Shown here piece by piece: positions 9,238-17,454 of a stretch of DNA of 59,156 nucleotides. Position 1 is the first letter of the stretch. Every line of letters starts with the position of its first letter. The stretch lies in contig NZ_JACJSF010000046.1 of assembly GCF_014698035.1 (NCBI RefSeq), forward strand, positions 1-59,156, written 5' to 3'. Origin of the DNA: Desmonostoc muscorum FACHB-395 (GTDB lineage: Bacteria > Cyanobacteriota > Cyanobacteriia > Cyanobacteriales > Nostocaceae). A program made the translations under genes and the position numbers. The notes below the pieces were generated by a model that was not told the DNA's origin, did not search any database, and saw nothing but the letters and a program-made list of their open reading frames with translations.

Positions 9238-9553
9238 ATCGTCTCCTTTGCAGTAATTTATTATGAATCAAGTTATTAAGCTGGCATAGATGGTAACTCT
9301 TCCGTTGACAAAAATCATTACTTATGCAATTTATTTGTTTAGGATCTGAAAGTTTTATTTCTTTGCTAATAGAAGGCGATGTCTAACAACAAATAGCTGT
9401 GGTGGTAGCCAATAGCCTGAAATAATCGAATCTTATTAATAATTAACATTACGGTTGATTTGTACAATACATCAGTCCTACAAATTACGAGTGGCAATTG
9501 TACAATTAAGCTAATTTTGAGATTTATTATTAATCCCTCTCTAGGAATAAAAA
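9238..9553. other. Intergenic between two signalling genes
   Basis: AT-rich, with a possible 63-codon minus-strand frame at 9366-9557 that has no family signature and overlaps the stop of the next kinase by a few bases. It is treated as non-coding. No terminator-like hairpin was evident. Confidence 0.4.
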
Positions 9554-12500
9554 TCAAGAATGGGAATTAATTGACAATATGATTGTAAATTTTGCTCCTT
9601 GCCCAGGTTTGCTTTGGGCTGTGAGATGTCCATGATGACGCTCAATTATTTTCCGGCAGATCGCTAAACCTATACCAGTGCCTTCGTATTCAATGCTGCT
9701 ATGCAAACGTTGAAAAACATTAAAAATTCGGTCGAGATATTTTTCTTCAAAACCAATCCCATTATCTTCTACGATGATTTGGCAAAATTCAGAATTACTA
9801 GATATGTTATCTGCTTGATTGTTTAATATCTTACTATAGATTTTGATAACTGGTGGTATTTGTGGGCGATGGAATTTGAGGGCGTTACCAATTAGATTTT
9901 GCAACAATTGACGCATCTGTATAGGATCAGCTTGAATGGTGGGTAACTGTCCTATTTCTACACTTCCTCCAGCTTGCTGCACATAAATTTCTAAATCAGA
10001 CAATACCTCATGGGCAATCTTTGTCAGATTTACTGATACAAAAGGTTGCGCTCTGGTAGTAACTCGTGAAAGTGTTAGCAAGTCTTCAATTAATATCTGC
10101 ATTCTTGATGCAGCATTCTGCATTCGTTCTAGATAGTCACGTCCTTGTTCACTTAAGGTGTCGCCACAGGTGCTTTTGAGCCGATCGCCAAAAGTTTTAA
10201 TTTTACGCAGTGGCTCTTGCAAATCGTGGGAGGCGACAAATGCAAATTGTTTTAGTTCTTCATTAGAACGCGTGAGTTCTTCTCTGTGCCGAGTTTCTTG
10301 TTCTAGGATGAGGCTCTGAGTTGAGGCAATGCCTATTTGATCTGCTAGCTGTCGTAAAAGTTCAATTTCCCAGCTAGTCCACTGGCGGGGATGGGCGCAC
10401 TGATGGGCAATTAGCAGTCCCCACAGCTGATTTTTGAGGGAAATCGGGACTACAAGGTTGGCTTTAACGGCAAATCGTTCCAGTAATTCGACGTGGCAAG
10501 GTTGGATATCAGCTTCTTTGATATCGTTAATGACATTAATTCGTCCTTGGCGGTACTGCTCAATATAATCATCGCGAAAGCAAGGGTCTATAATTTGCTG
10601 CCCCAGTACAACAGGTAAACCAGGAACTATTGCCTCTTGAACCGCTATGAAAGAGCCATTTGGCTGTAGGCGCAAGATTAATACTCGATCGGCAAGCAGT
10701 AGCTTTTGCACTTCTTTGACACTGGTTTGCAGAATTTCATCGATTTGTAAAGACTGACGAATTTTCAGGGTGATATTAGCGAATAGTTGCGATCGCAAAT
10801 TTTGGAGTTCTAATGCTGCTTGGGCACGATCGCGATCGCGCAGTACGGCTTGCCGTTCGCTGATATCCATCATCGCGCCCATCATCCGCACTGGTTTACC
10901 TGTTTGGTCATGAACGACATAACCGCGATCGAACATATAGGCATAAGAACCATCGCTGCGACGAAAACGGTATTCATTTGACCAGAATTTTTCACCGCTA
11001 TCTATCAGTGTCCGCGCTTGGGAGGCGATTCTCTGCCTGTCGTCTGGATGTATATGTTCATACCACCAATTAGCGGTAAATGTTATTTGCTCTTTCGAGT
11101 AACCCAGAAGTTTTTCTAAAGCTTGATTCCACCACACCTCATCAGTCAGCAAATCCCAGTCCCATAAAAGATCGTTGGTAGCACGGGCGACTATTTGGAA
11201 ACGTTCTTCGCTCTGACGCAGTTGTTCTTCTGCCAGTTTCCGTTCAGTGATATCTGTATGGCAACTTGTCATCCGCACAACATTACCATCTTCATCCCAC
11301 ACTGCCTGACCGCGATCCAAAACCCATTTATAGGTGTCATCTTTGCACCGGACTCGATGTTCGCTGATAAAAAACGGGGTAATCTTAGCAAAGTGATCGG
11401 CGATCGCTTGTCTGACAAATCCAATATCATCTGGATGTACTCGTGTTGCCCATTCGTCTAAATGATTGGAAATTTCATGTTCTGCGTAACCCAACATTTC
11501 TTTCCAGCGAATTGAGAAATATACTTGATTATTTTTAACGTTCCAGTCCCAAATGCCATCATTATTGCCCTGCACGGCTAACTGGCAACGTTCTTCGCTT
11601 TCTTTGAGTGCCTCTTCCACCCGTTGGCGCTCAATGGCTGTAGCGAGAACATTGGCAACAGCTTGGAGAAAAGAAATGTCATCTTTGGTAAAAATGTGGT
11701 GTCTGGTTGTGTGTGCCCCAAAGACACCAAAAGGTCGCTCTTTGCCATAAATCACTACGCTAATACCGCTCACCACTTGATGCTGATGTAGCAGTGATGG
11801 CCCATTGAATCGCGTTTCGGCACGGAAGTCATCAACAATCACTGGTTCATCGCAAAGCAGAGTGTAACCAGCTTGAGAATTTATCTCCCCGCTCACGATC
11901 GCCTTTCCCACAAGTCCAGGTTGCCAACCGACTCCAGCACGTAGCAGCAATTTCCGGTTATCTGGCAGGAGTTCCAAAATTTTGCAAAACTGAACTTTGA
12001 GGCATTGGGCAACAATTGTTACAGATGAGTTCATTAGTGTAGTCAAATCTGCACCAGCTAAAGCCATTTGACTTAGTTCTGCCACCATTACTTGCTGGTT
12101 AGCATGAACTTCTAGCGCCTCCTCCGCTTGCCTGCGCTTGGTGATATCCATGTATACCCCAGATATTTGCACAGCTGTACCAGACTTATCTACAACGACA
12201 ACTCCTTTGTTTGCTAAAAAACGAATTTTCCCATTGGGTAAAATAACTCGAAATTCAATTTCATATTTGGCTTTATCCTCAACAGCTTGCTGATGCGATC
12301 GCCTGACGAAATCGCGATCGTGGGGATGAATGCAGTTGAGAAAAGCTTGATATGTGTAGTTGAAAGTGCCTTTCTCTAAGCCAAAAATTGCTTCCAGATT
12401 ATCTGAGCAAGTAATTTTGTTCGTCAACAGATCCCAGTTGCAGATGCCCATACGAGCAGCATCTAATGCTATCCTGAGTTCGACTTCCCGCAATTGTGCC

Positions 12501-12904
12501 TGTGTAGCTTGCTGTCTTAATTCCTGTATGGCATGATTAGCTTCCAAAAGACGGCGCAATCTTAGATGTAATATTGGCCATTGAATCGGCTTAGTAATAA
12601 AGTCAGTTGCACCCAAAGCAAAAGCTTTATCTACGGTTGCCTGATCGGAAAAAGCAGAAATCATTAACACTGGTGTGTTTTTGCCGTTGGAAAGTGCTTG
12701 CAGTTGAGCGCAGCAACTAAACCCATCCATCACCGGCATCATAATATCCAACAGTACTATATCTGGTTGGAGGCGAGTATAGATAGCGATCGCCTCTAGC
12801 CCGTTACTTGCTTCTTCCACCTGATACCCTGCATCTGTCAATTGCTTACACAGATGCATTCGCATAAAATTGTCGTCGTCTACAACCAGAATCAGTTTAG
12901 TCAT
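9554..12904 (-). CDS. Histidine kinase with dual-Cys (DXCF) cyanobacteriochrome GAF
   Basis: A soluble 1116-residue sensor kinase. Order: receiver (1-120, acceptor D53), PAS (about 145-260), plain GAF (about 270-425), PAS (about 435-550), PAS (about 560-680), a second GAF (about 690-862), HisKA with H893 in SHDLQEPLR, and HATPase to the C-terminus. The second GAF has the bilin cysteine in QPCHVELL (C803-H804), the LWGLLIAHQC segment of cyanobacteriochromes, and a DPCF motif (D773-C775) exactly 28 residues before C803. That spacing equals the C494/C522 pair of TePixJ. It is therefore probably a violet/blue-sensing dual-cysteine photoreceptor. The first GAF lacks these residues. No output regulator is fused; the stand-alone regulators of the island are candidates. 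Confidence 0.88.
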   Translation of the reverse strand: MTKLILVVDDDNFMRMHLCKQLTDAGYQVEEASNGLEAIAIYTRLQPDIVLLDIMMPVMDGFSCCAQLQALSNGKNTPVLMISAFSDQATVDKAFALGATDFITKPIQWPILHLRLRRLLEANHAIQELRQQATQAQLREVELRIALDAARMGICNWDLLTNKITCSDNLEAIFGLEKGTFNYTYQAFLNCIHPHDRDFVRRSHQQAVEDKAKYEIEFRVILPNGKIRFLANKGVVVVDKSGTAVQISGVYMDITKRRQAEEALEVHANQQVMVAELSQMALAGADLTTLMNSSVTIVAQCLKVQFCKILELLPDNRKLLLRAGVGWQPGLVGKAIVSGEINSQAGYTLLCDEPVIVDDFRAETRFNGPSLLHQHQVVSGISVVIYGKERPFGVFGAHTTRHHIFTKDDISFLQAVANVLATAIERQRVEEALKESEERCQLAVQGNNDGIWDWNVKNNQVYFSIRWKEMLGYAEHEISNHLDEWATRVHPDDIGFVRQAIADHFAKITPFFISEHRVRCKDDTYKWVLDRGQAVWDEDGNVVRMTSCHTDITERKLAEEQLRQSEERFQIVARATNDLLWDWDLLTDEVWWNQALEKLLGYSKEQITFTANWWYEHIHPDDRQRIASQARTLIDSGEKFWSNEYRFRRSDGSYAYMFDRGYVVHDQTGKPVRMMGAMMDISERQAVLRDRDRAQAALELQNLRSQLFANITLKIRQSLQIDEILQTSVKEVQKLLLADRVLILRLQPNGSFIAVQEAIVPGLPVVLGQQIIDPCFRDDYIEQYRQGRINVINDIKEADIQPCHVELLERFAVKANLVVPISLKNQLWGLLIAHQCAHPRQWTSWEIELLRQLADQIGIASTQSLILEQETRHREELTRSNEELKQFAFVASHDLQEPLRKIKTFGDRLKSTCGDTLSEQGRDYLERMQNAASRMQILIEDLLTLSRVTTRAQPFVSVNLTKIAHEVLSDLEIYVQQAGGSVEIGQLPTIQADPIQMRQLLQNLIGNALKFHRPQIPPVIKIYSKILNNQADNISSNSEFCQIIVEDNGIGFEEKYLDRIFNVFQRLHSSIEYEGTGIGLAICRKIIERHHGHLTAQSKPGQGAKFTIILSINSHS

Positions 12905-12978
12905 TTGAGTTTATCCTGGGAGCGATCGCCCTTCATTTCACTTTTTCGCATTACTGGGAGGATGTCAACTGATTGTAG

Positions 12979-13030
12979 CGAGGGGACAGGGGGCAGGGAG
13001 CAGGGGAGCAGGGGAGCAGGGGGAAGAGGA
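12979..13030. repeat. G-rich short tandem repeat (GGGAGCAG units)
   Basis: Several 7-8 bp units of the form GGGAGCAG/GGGGAGCA in tandem. Similar tracts occur at about 21700-21780 and 45255-45295, so this is a dispersed low-complexity family in the genome. Confidence 0.7.
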
Positions 13031-13123
13031 AAATGACTCCTGCTATGGAACCGGAAGATGGGTTTGAGTCCGCTACTTCAACAAGCTGGGTTAAATTCCC
13101 CCTTGCCCCCTTCCCCACAGGCG

Positions 13124-13197
13124 AATGTCATGAAAAATTGATATTTATGCCATGAGCAACACTGTGCTAGCTACTAATGTTATCTTTTCATGACATT
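13124..13197. repeat. Perfect 13-bp inverted repeat, 48-bp spacer
   Basis: AATGTCATGAAAA at 13124-13136 is exactly complementary to TTTTCATGACATT at 13185-13197. Each arm contains the small palindrome TCATGA. It could be a paired regulator site, a cruciform or the end of a short non-autonomous element. Confidence 0.6.
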
Positions 13198-13509
13198 CTG
13201 TTCCCAGGAAAGCTTATAAATTCGTAATATAGTCAAAAAAGCTATAGAAAACACTTGATCCCTAGATATGCTTAGTGGTTAATATTGACTTAACAAACAG
13301 CACTTCTTCGATCCCAAAGAAATGCTAATTTTGGCATAACCAGGAATTGCCTAGAAGTTACCTCAATTTAAAAACAGATTAAAAAACTTAAAACTGGGCA
13401 AAACCAGGAGTCAGGAATAAGAAATTCATCTGGATGTGGATGACCTTTTATATAGCATTCTTTAACCAGGGGAAATCATTTACCGCTTACACTACTGGAG
13501 GCCAAATTA

Positions 13510-14772
13510 ATGGCAAAAGAACGCCCGCCCCTAGAGGAGATGACCTTACGGCAACTACGAAGAGTTGCCAGCGAATATAGCATCTCTCGCTATAGCCGAA
13601 TGCGTAAATCACAATTGCTGGCATCAATTTTAGAAGTCCAGCGAAGCAAAACTTTGCTCAGTCCATCTCGTTCATTGGAGGCACAGGAAACCGTGGAAGC
13701 TGCTAAGTTTGAATTAGGTCAGGAAGATCGTACAGGTGGATCTCTAGCTGATGTTGATGAAGGACTCGCAGATTTGCCTTCTGGCTATGGTGAAAGCCGG
13801 ATTGTCCTCTTACCACGCGATCCACAGTGGGCTTACACTTACTGGGATATCCCCAATGAACATAAAGAGGAACTACGCCGCCAAGGTGGACAACAACTCG
13901 CACTACGGATTTATGATGTTACCGACATCAATATCGAATACCAAAGCCCTCACAGCATTCAAGAATATCCTGCTGATGAACTAGCTAGAGAATGGTATCT
14001 ACCAGTTCCAGTTAGCGATCGCGATTATGTGATAGATATCGGCTATCGTGCTGCTGATGGTCGCTGGTTAGTACTAGCTCGTTCTGCTAGAGTACACATT
14101 CCCCCCGTCTATCCTTCAGACTGGATTGAAGATGTCTTCATCACTGTCAACTTTGAAGAAGATTTGCGCGGTAAGACTCAGTACGAACTAGTTCCCCCAG
14201 CCAAGAAGATTGCAGCTACAGCTACCGCCAATGGTGGTGTAAACACTAACGGCAATCCTATCTACGACCAAATCTTTGGTTTAGCCGAATCTGCCGAAGC
14301 GCTACGAGTTGCTGGTTCTATCTTCGGTTCTCAGCATCAAGTACCAGGTTCAGCGCGTCCGGAACAAGCCCTTAGTTCCTACATTTTCCCATCTGGTGTG
14401 GGTATGTGGGCAGTTCCCACCGTCTCAGGCTTAACCGCTTCCGGTGCAGGAATGTCAGGTGTTGGCTTCTCCGCTTCCGCCGTCCCAGTGCGTCCGCGCC
14501 AGTTCTGGTTAATTGCCGATGCTGAATTGATAGTTTACGGTGCAACCGAACCCGACGCTACCGTAACCATTGGCGGCCGTCCAATTCAGCTAAATCCAGA
14601 TGGAACATTCCGCTTCCAAATGTCCTTCCAGGATGGTTTAATTGACTATCCAATTCTGGCTGTAGCTGCGGATGGTGAGCAAACTCGGTCAATTCAGATG
14701 AAATTTAATCGTGAGACACCATCTCGGAATACTAACACTAAAGAAGAAGCTGTTTTAGAATGGTTCTCTTAA
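13510..14772 (+). CDS. DUF4912 protein with Rho-N/SAP-like N-terminus
   Basis: A 420-residue protein. Residues about 8-45 (EEMTLRQLRRVASEYSIS...RKSQLLASI) match the Rho termination factor N-terminal/SAP-like helix pair that binds nucleic acid. Residues about 90-210 are DUF4912 (SRIVLLPRDPQWAYTYWDIP, LALRIYDVTD, WYLPVPVSDRDYVIDIGY). The C-terminal part (about 330-400) looks like an Ig-like beta domain (YGATEPDATVTIGGRPIQL). The combination is common in cyanobacteria, but its role is not established. A Rho-independent terminator lies 160 bp downstream. Acidic and low-complexity linkers join the domains. Confidence 0.85.
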   Translation: MAKERPPLEEMTLRQLRRVASEYSISRYSRMRKSQLLASILEVQRSKTLLSPSRSLEAQETVEAAKFELGQEDRTGGSLADVDEGLADLPSGYGESRIVLLPRDPQWAYTYWDIPNEHKEELRRQGGQQLALRIYDVTDINIEYQSPHSIQEYPADELAREWYLPVPVSDRDYVIDIGYRAADGRWLVLARSARVHIPPVYPSDWIEDVFITVNFEEDLRGKTQYELVPPAKKIAATATANGGVNTNGNPIYDQIFGLAESAEALRVAGSIFGSQHQVPGSARPEQALSSYIFPSGVGMWAVPTVSGLTASGAGMSGVGFSASAVPVRPRQFWLIADAELIVYGATEPDATVTIGGRPIQLNPDGTFRFQMSFQDGLIDYPILAVAADGEQTRSIQMKFNRETPSRNTNTKEEAVLEWFS

Positions 14773-14931
14773 GTTGTAGTTATTCAGATTAATTTCAGAC
14801 TGAAATTTTAAAGCAAGAATTCAGAATCCAGAATCCAGAAATCATAATTAAGAAGCCATAATATCCTTGATTTTCTAATCATTCTGGATTCTGACTCCTG
14901 ACTTCTGAATCCTTACATTTTAAATTATTCC

Positions 14932-14961
14932 CCGCTATAGTAATTCTGTAGCGGTTTTTTT
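14932..14961 (+). terminator. Rho-independent terminator after the DUF4912 gene
   Basis: CCGCTATAG and CTGTAGCGG form a 9-bp stem with one mismatch, followed by seven T residues. It ends only 8 bp before the next start codon, so it could also act as a leader element of the lipoprotein gene. Confidence 0.75.
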
Positions 14962-14969
14962 GCATTATT

Positions 14970-15896
14970 ATGTCAACCAAAAAATTATTTTTGTTATTTA
15001 TCTCGATAATTGGTGCAAGCTTGTTATCAGGTTGTCAACAGATTGAAGCAAATCCAGTCCCCAAAGCATCTAAAACTTGCCCTGGCAAAGATCCTAAATT
15101 CAGTATTGATTTTTTTAAAACCAATAATCAAGGTAAAAAAAATTCCAGAGGTATTAACAATGTGATTATTTTTAATCCCAAATCAGCAGAATTAGATTTC
15201 AAAGTTAATGTCGGTCTATCTCATAAACTCTACGCCAAAGATACTAGAGGTAAGCTGCGTAAAGAATACATTCCAAAACAGTTTCATGAACTCATCGGTG
15301 ATGAGAATGCCAAATTGAACGGACAGCTACCCATTGCCGCAATTAATGCTGACTACATAGATACTGATAATAAGCCACAAGGTTTAAATGTCTCTCGTGG
15401 TATAGAGTATTCAGGAGCGTTTAAAAACAAGCGTTCTTCCTTTGGGATATCAGGAGGTACACCTAACCAAAGGCAGGCTACTATCCAAGCTGGTAAAAGA
15501 AAAAACGATATTCTCAATTACAATTTAGTAGGGGGTAATGGCAGATTCTATCGTCAGGGTAAGTTTAAAGATATTTGTCAAGATTTGGGAGAATTTGCTT
15601 GTAAAAATGCAACTAATCGCTCTCTGGCAGCTATCACTAATCAAGGCTATGTAATACTATTAGTTAATGACTTGAAAGCTAATTCAGAGATTGAATTATC
15701 TCAACTTAATCAAGAGTTACTGCCAGATATGTTTGATAATGTCCTCCAAGGCATTGCTAGCAATAACTGTTTAGGTAATATTCAAGAAGGAATTTTATTT
15801 GATGGAGGTATGTCTCCAGGATTGTATTATAACCAGAAAACTTATGTAGAAAATCTTGGGCCAATTGGTTCGGTTTTTTTGATCTATAAAAAATAA
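14970..15896 (+). CDS. Phosphodiester glycosidase family lipoprotein
   Basis: A 308-residue exported protein. The N-terminus has a basic residue pair, a hydrophobic stretch and the lipobox LLSGC (cysteine near residue 22), so it is probably lipid-anchored in the periplasm or outer membrane. The rest matches the NAGPA/DUF2233 phosphodiester glycosidase family, with AAINADYID, NRSLAAITNQGYVILLVND and a C-terminal ILFDGGMSPGLYY carrying the conserved DGG. Substrate is unknown; cell-surface glycan modification is a guess. The start lies just after the terminator of the previous gene, so transcription may begin inside that hairpin region. Confidence 0.82.
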   Translation: MSTKKLFLLFISIIGASLLSGCQQIEANPVPKASKTCPGKDPKFSIDFFKTNNQGKKNSRGINNVIIFNPKSAELDFKVNVGLSHKLYAKDTRGKLRKEYIPKQFHELIGDENAKLNGQLPIAAINADYIDTDNKPQGLNVSRGIEYSGAFKNKRSSFGISGGTPNQRQATIQAGKRKNDILNYNLVGGNGRFYRQGKFKDICQDLGEFACKNATNRSLAAITNQGYVILLVNDLKANSEIELSQLNQELLPDMFDNVLQGIASNNCLGNIQEGILFDGGMSPGLYYNQKTYVENLGPIGSVFLIYKK

Positions 15897-15921
15897 ATAG
15901 AGTTTAAAATTATTAACTTTG

Positions 15922-15949
15922 GTAGGGGTAATTCATGAATTACCCCTAC
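15922..15949. terminator. 28-bp perfect palindrome after the lipoprotein gene
   Basis: GTAGGGGTAATTCA is followed directly by its exact complement. It lies 26 bp after the stop codon. Related GGGGCAATTCAT sequences are inside the MITE-like elements near 41.9 and 42.3 kb, so it may be a dispersed repeat used as a terminator. Confidence 0.6.
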
Positions 15950-16021
15950 TTCTATTGTTAGTTGAGATGATAGATGGATTTACGTCGTGCTGTAGTAGGT
16001 TTACTTCCATATAGCTAAATT

Positions 16022-16390
16022 TTAAAATACTGACTCTTTGACTTTTTTCAAATTCTCAAGCTTGTTTGGATTTACCCAACGATTGACAACTTCGTGGTTA
16101 TGTTTGTATACCTTGATTTGTACTTGCTTAGAACTTAACTGAACTACTTCGGCAGGAATTCTTTGAACATCGCTAGAATCTGCACGAGCCTTGTAAAGCC
16201 AAATGACTTTTTGCCCTACTTGAAAATAGTCAGGATTGTTATTTGAAGAAGGCGTTTTTTCTGCCCAAGAAGGGAAAGCAATTACTAAGTTGATTAAAAG
16301 TACTAAGACTACTAGAGTAATTTGGAAAAGTTTCATGATCATTGCGCTTGTCTTGGGTCTGCTGGGGCAATCAATCTGCTGATCTAGCAT
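16022..16390 (-). CDS. Small exported protein, unknown function
   Basis: A 122-residue protein. After a polar lead of 18 residues comes a hydrophobic segment (KLFQITLVVLVLLINLVIA) ending in FPSWAEK, a plausible signal peptidase I site after SWA. The mature part (about 80 residues) is basic, with DYFQVGQKVIWLYK and VVNRWVNPNKLENL, and resembles a small beta barrel (SH3-like), though this is uncertain. An AAGGAG ribosome-binding site nine bases before the ATG at 16390 supports the long form; starts at 16342 and 16336 have no such site. It is convergent with the lipoprotein gene. Confidence 0.65.
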   Translation of the reverse strand: MLDQQIDCPSRPKTSAMIMKLFQITLVVLVLLINLVIAFPSWAEKTPSSNNNPDYFQVGQKVIWLYKARADSSDVQRIPAEVVQLSSKQVQIKVYKHNHEVVNRWVNPNKLENLKKVKESVF

Positions 16391-16917
16391 TTAACAATTC
16401 TCCTTATTTGTTTTATCAAAGTTAAAAGATAGGTACACCAAAATTTTTTTGGTAAATTTAGCGTTAGTTTGGTATTTAAATTTTGGCAAGACACGTACTT
16501 TTATATCTCATACACAAAACTACACACTATACGGATAATTACTGCGGGTAGCTTATCTGTTTCTCTAGGTTCCCTACGGGAGGCTACGCAAACGTACACG
16601 TGTTGCAGACAGACACTCCGCGTAGCTTGCTTCGACCTAAGAGTATGCGTCTACATAAATTGCCCCTACTGAAAAGAAAGATTTTCAGTATTGTTTGTGT
16701 AAGTCTTGTAAAGTTCAAATCTCTACTGATTTCAGGATAAAGCGACTTATAGAATAAAATCAAATAGTCTTGTTTCTTAAAACGATAAATTAAAATTATG
16801 ATAATGTTGTGATGCTCTGATTTGAGTTCACAATCTCTATCTCAAGAGCAGTAGACGCAAAATAACATTTTGTCGTAAAAATTGTTAATATATGCTGCTT
16901 TATGAACTTTAATATAT
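16391..16917. other. Intergenic with dispersed palindromic repeat
   Basis: A segment at about 16565-16650 (CTACGGGAGGCTACGCAAAC, CTCCGCGTAGCTTGCTTCGA) belongs to the GC-rich dispersed repeats seen near 4560 and 42400. The remainder is AT-rich. A 67-codon plus-strand frame here runs through the repeat and is not considered a gene. Confidence 0.5.
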
Positions 16918-17138
16918 ATGACTCATAGTGTAAGCCGACTTGTGGCAAAGCAACCTAATATTGGCAAACTAATTCGTGCCCTGCGGCAAGAGTTAAATAT
17001 GTCTAAAGAAAAGTTTGCTGCCAAGCTTAGTGTTACTTTCCTAACAATTAACCCTTGGGAAATGGAGATGTAAGACCTTATCCCTTAAGAATACAGCGAA
17101 TTAATAATCTACTCAAGGAGTTAAGTGAACGAGGTTAA
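16918..17138 (+). pseudogene. Frameshifted XRE-family HTH regulator
   Basis: The first 51 codons encode a Cro/C1-type helix-turn-helix (NIGKLIRALRQELNMSKEKF, AAKLSVTFLTINPWE) that stops at a TAA. If one A is restored in the run GGGAAATGG near 17058-17063, the frame continues as WENGDVRPYPLRIQRINNLL and ends normally at the TAA at 17136-17138. The full protein would be about 73 residues, the usual size for this group. Either the gene is dead by a single deletion or the base is a sequencing error. It precedes the 1418-residue hybrid kinase. Confidence 0.72.
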
Positions 17139-17454
17139 ATTCTTAAGAAAATAGACTCCCTAAAAGAAGAGTAGGCATTGTGAGTTCTGAATAAGAACTG
17201 ACCTTGCTTGATAGTTTGGAATATCGGTCATATAAAGTTGACAATAGAAGAGAGCCAAAACAGTAACTTGCCCTAAAAGACGATTTTAATGCTTTGAAAA
17301 GTCATGGCAAAGCCTGTATTTAATTGTATATACCTTTGAATATCCTCTAAAATGACTATTTAGGAGCATCAACGTCTAATTTAGAGGGGATTTTGGCAAA
17401 AAGACGACCACAGATATAGCCTTTAACCGACGCATGACCAACCGAGAGGAATTA

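Larger units (their letters stand above)
12905..13509. other. Intergenic with repeats and a long inverted repeat
   Basis: This 605-bp gap separates divergent genes. It holds a G-rich tandem tract (12979-13030) and a perfect 13-bp inverted repeat (13124-13136 against 13185-13197). No coding frame with a recognisable signature was found. The promoter of the DUF4912 gene must lie in the right half. Confidence 0.5.

Noticed and set aside
9366..9557. 63-codon minus-strand frame between signalling genes
   Set aside because: Composition and lack of start signal look like chance in AT-rich sequence.
13060..13076. tRNA T-loop-like GGGTTTGAGTCC
   Set aside because: No acceptor stem, anticodon arm or D arm can be built around it.
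16469..16672. 67-codon plus-strand frame
   Set aside because: It passes through a GC-rich dispersed palindrome and has no protein-like features.
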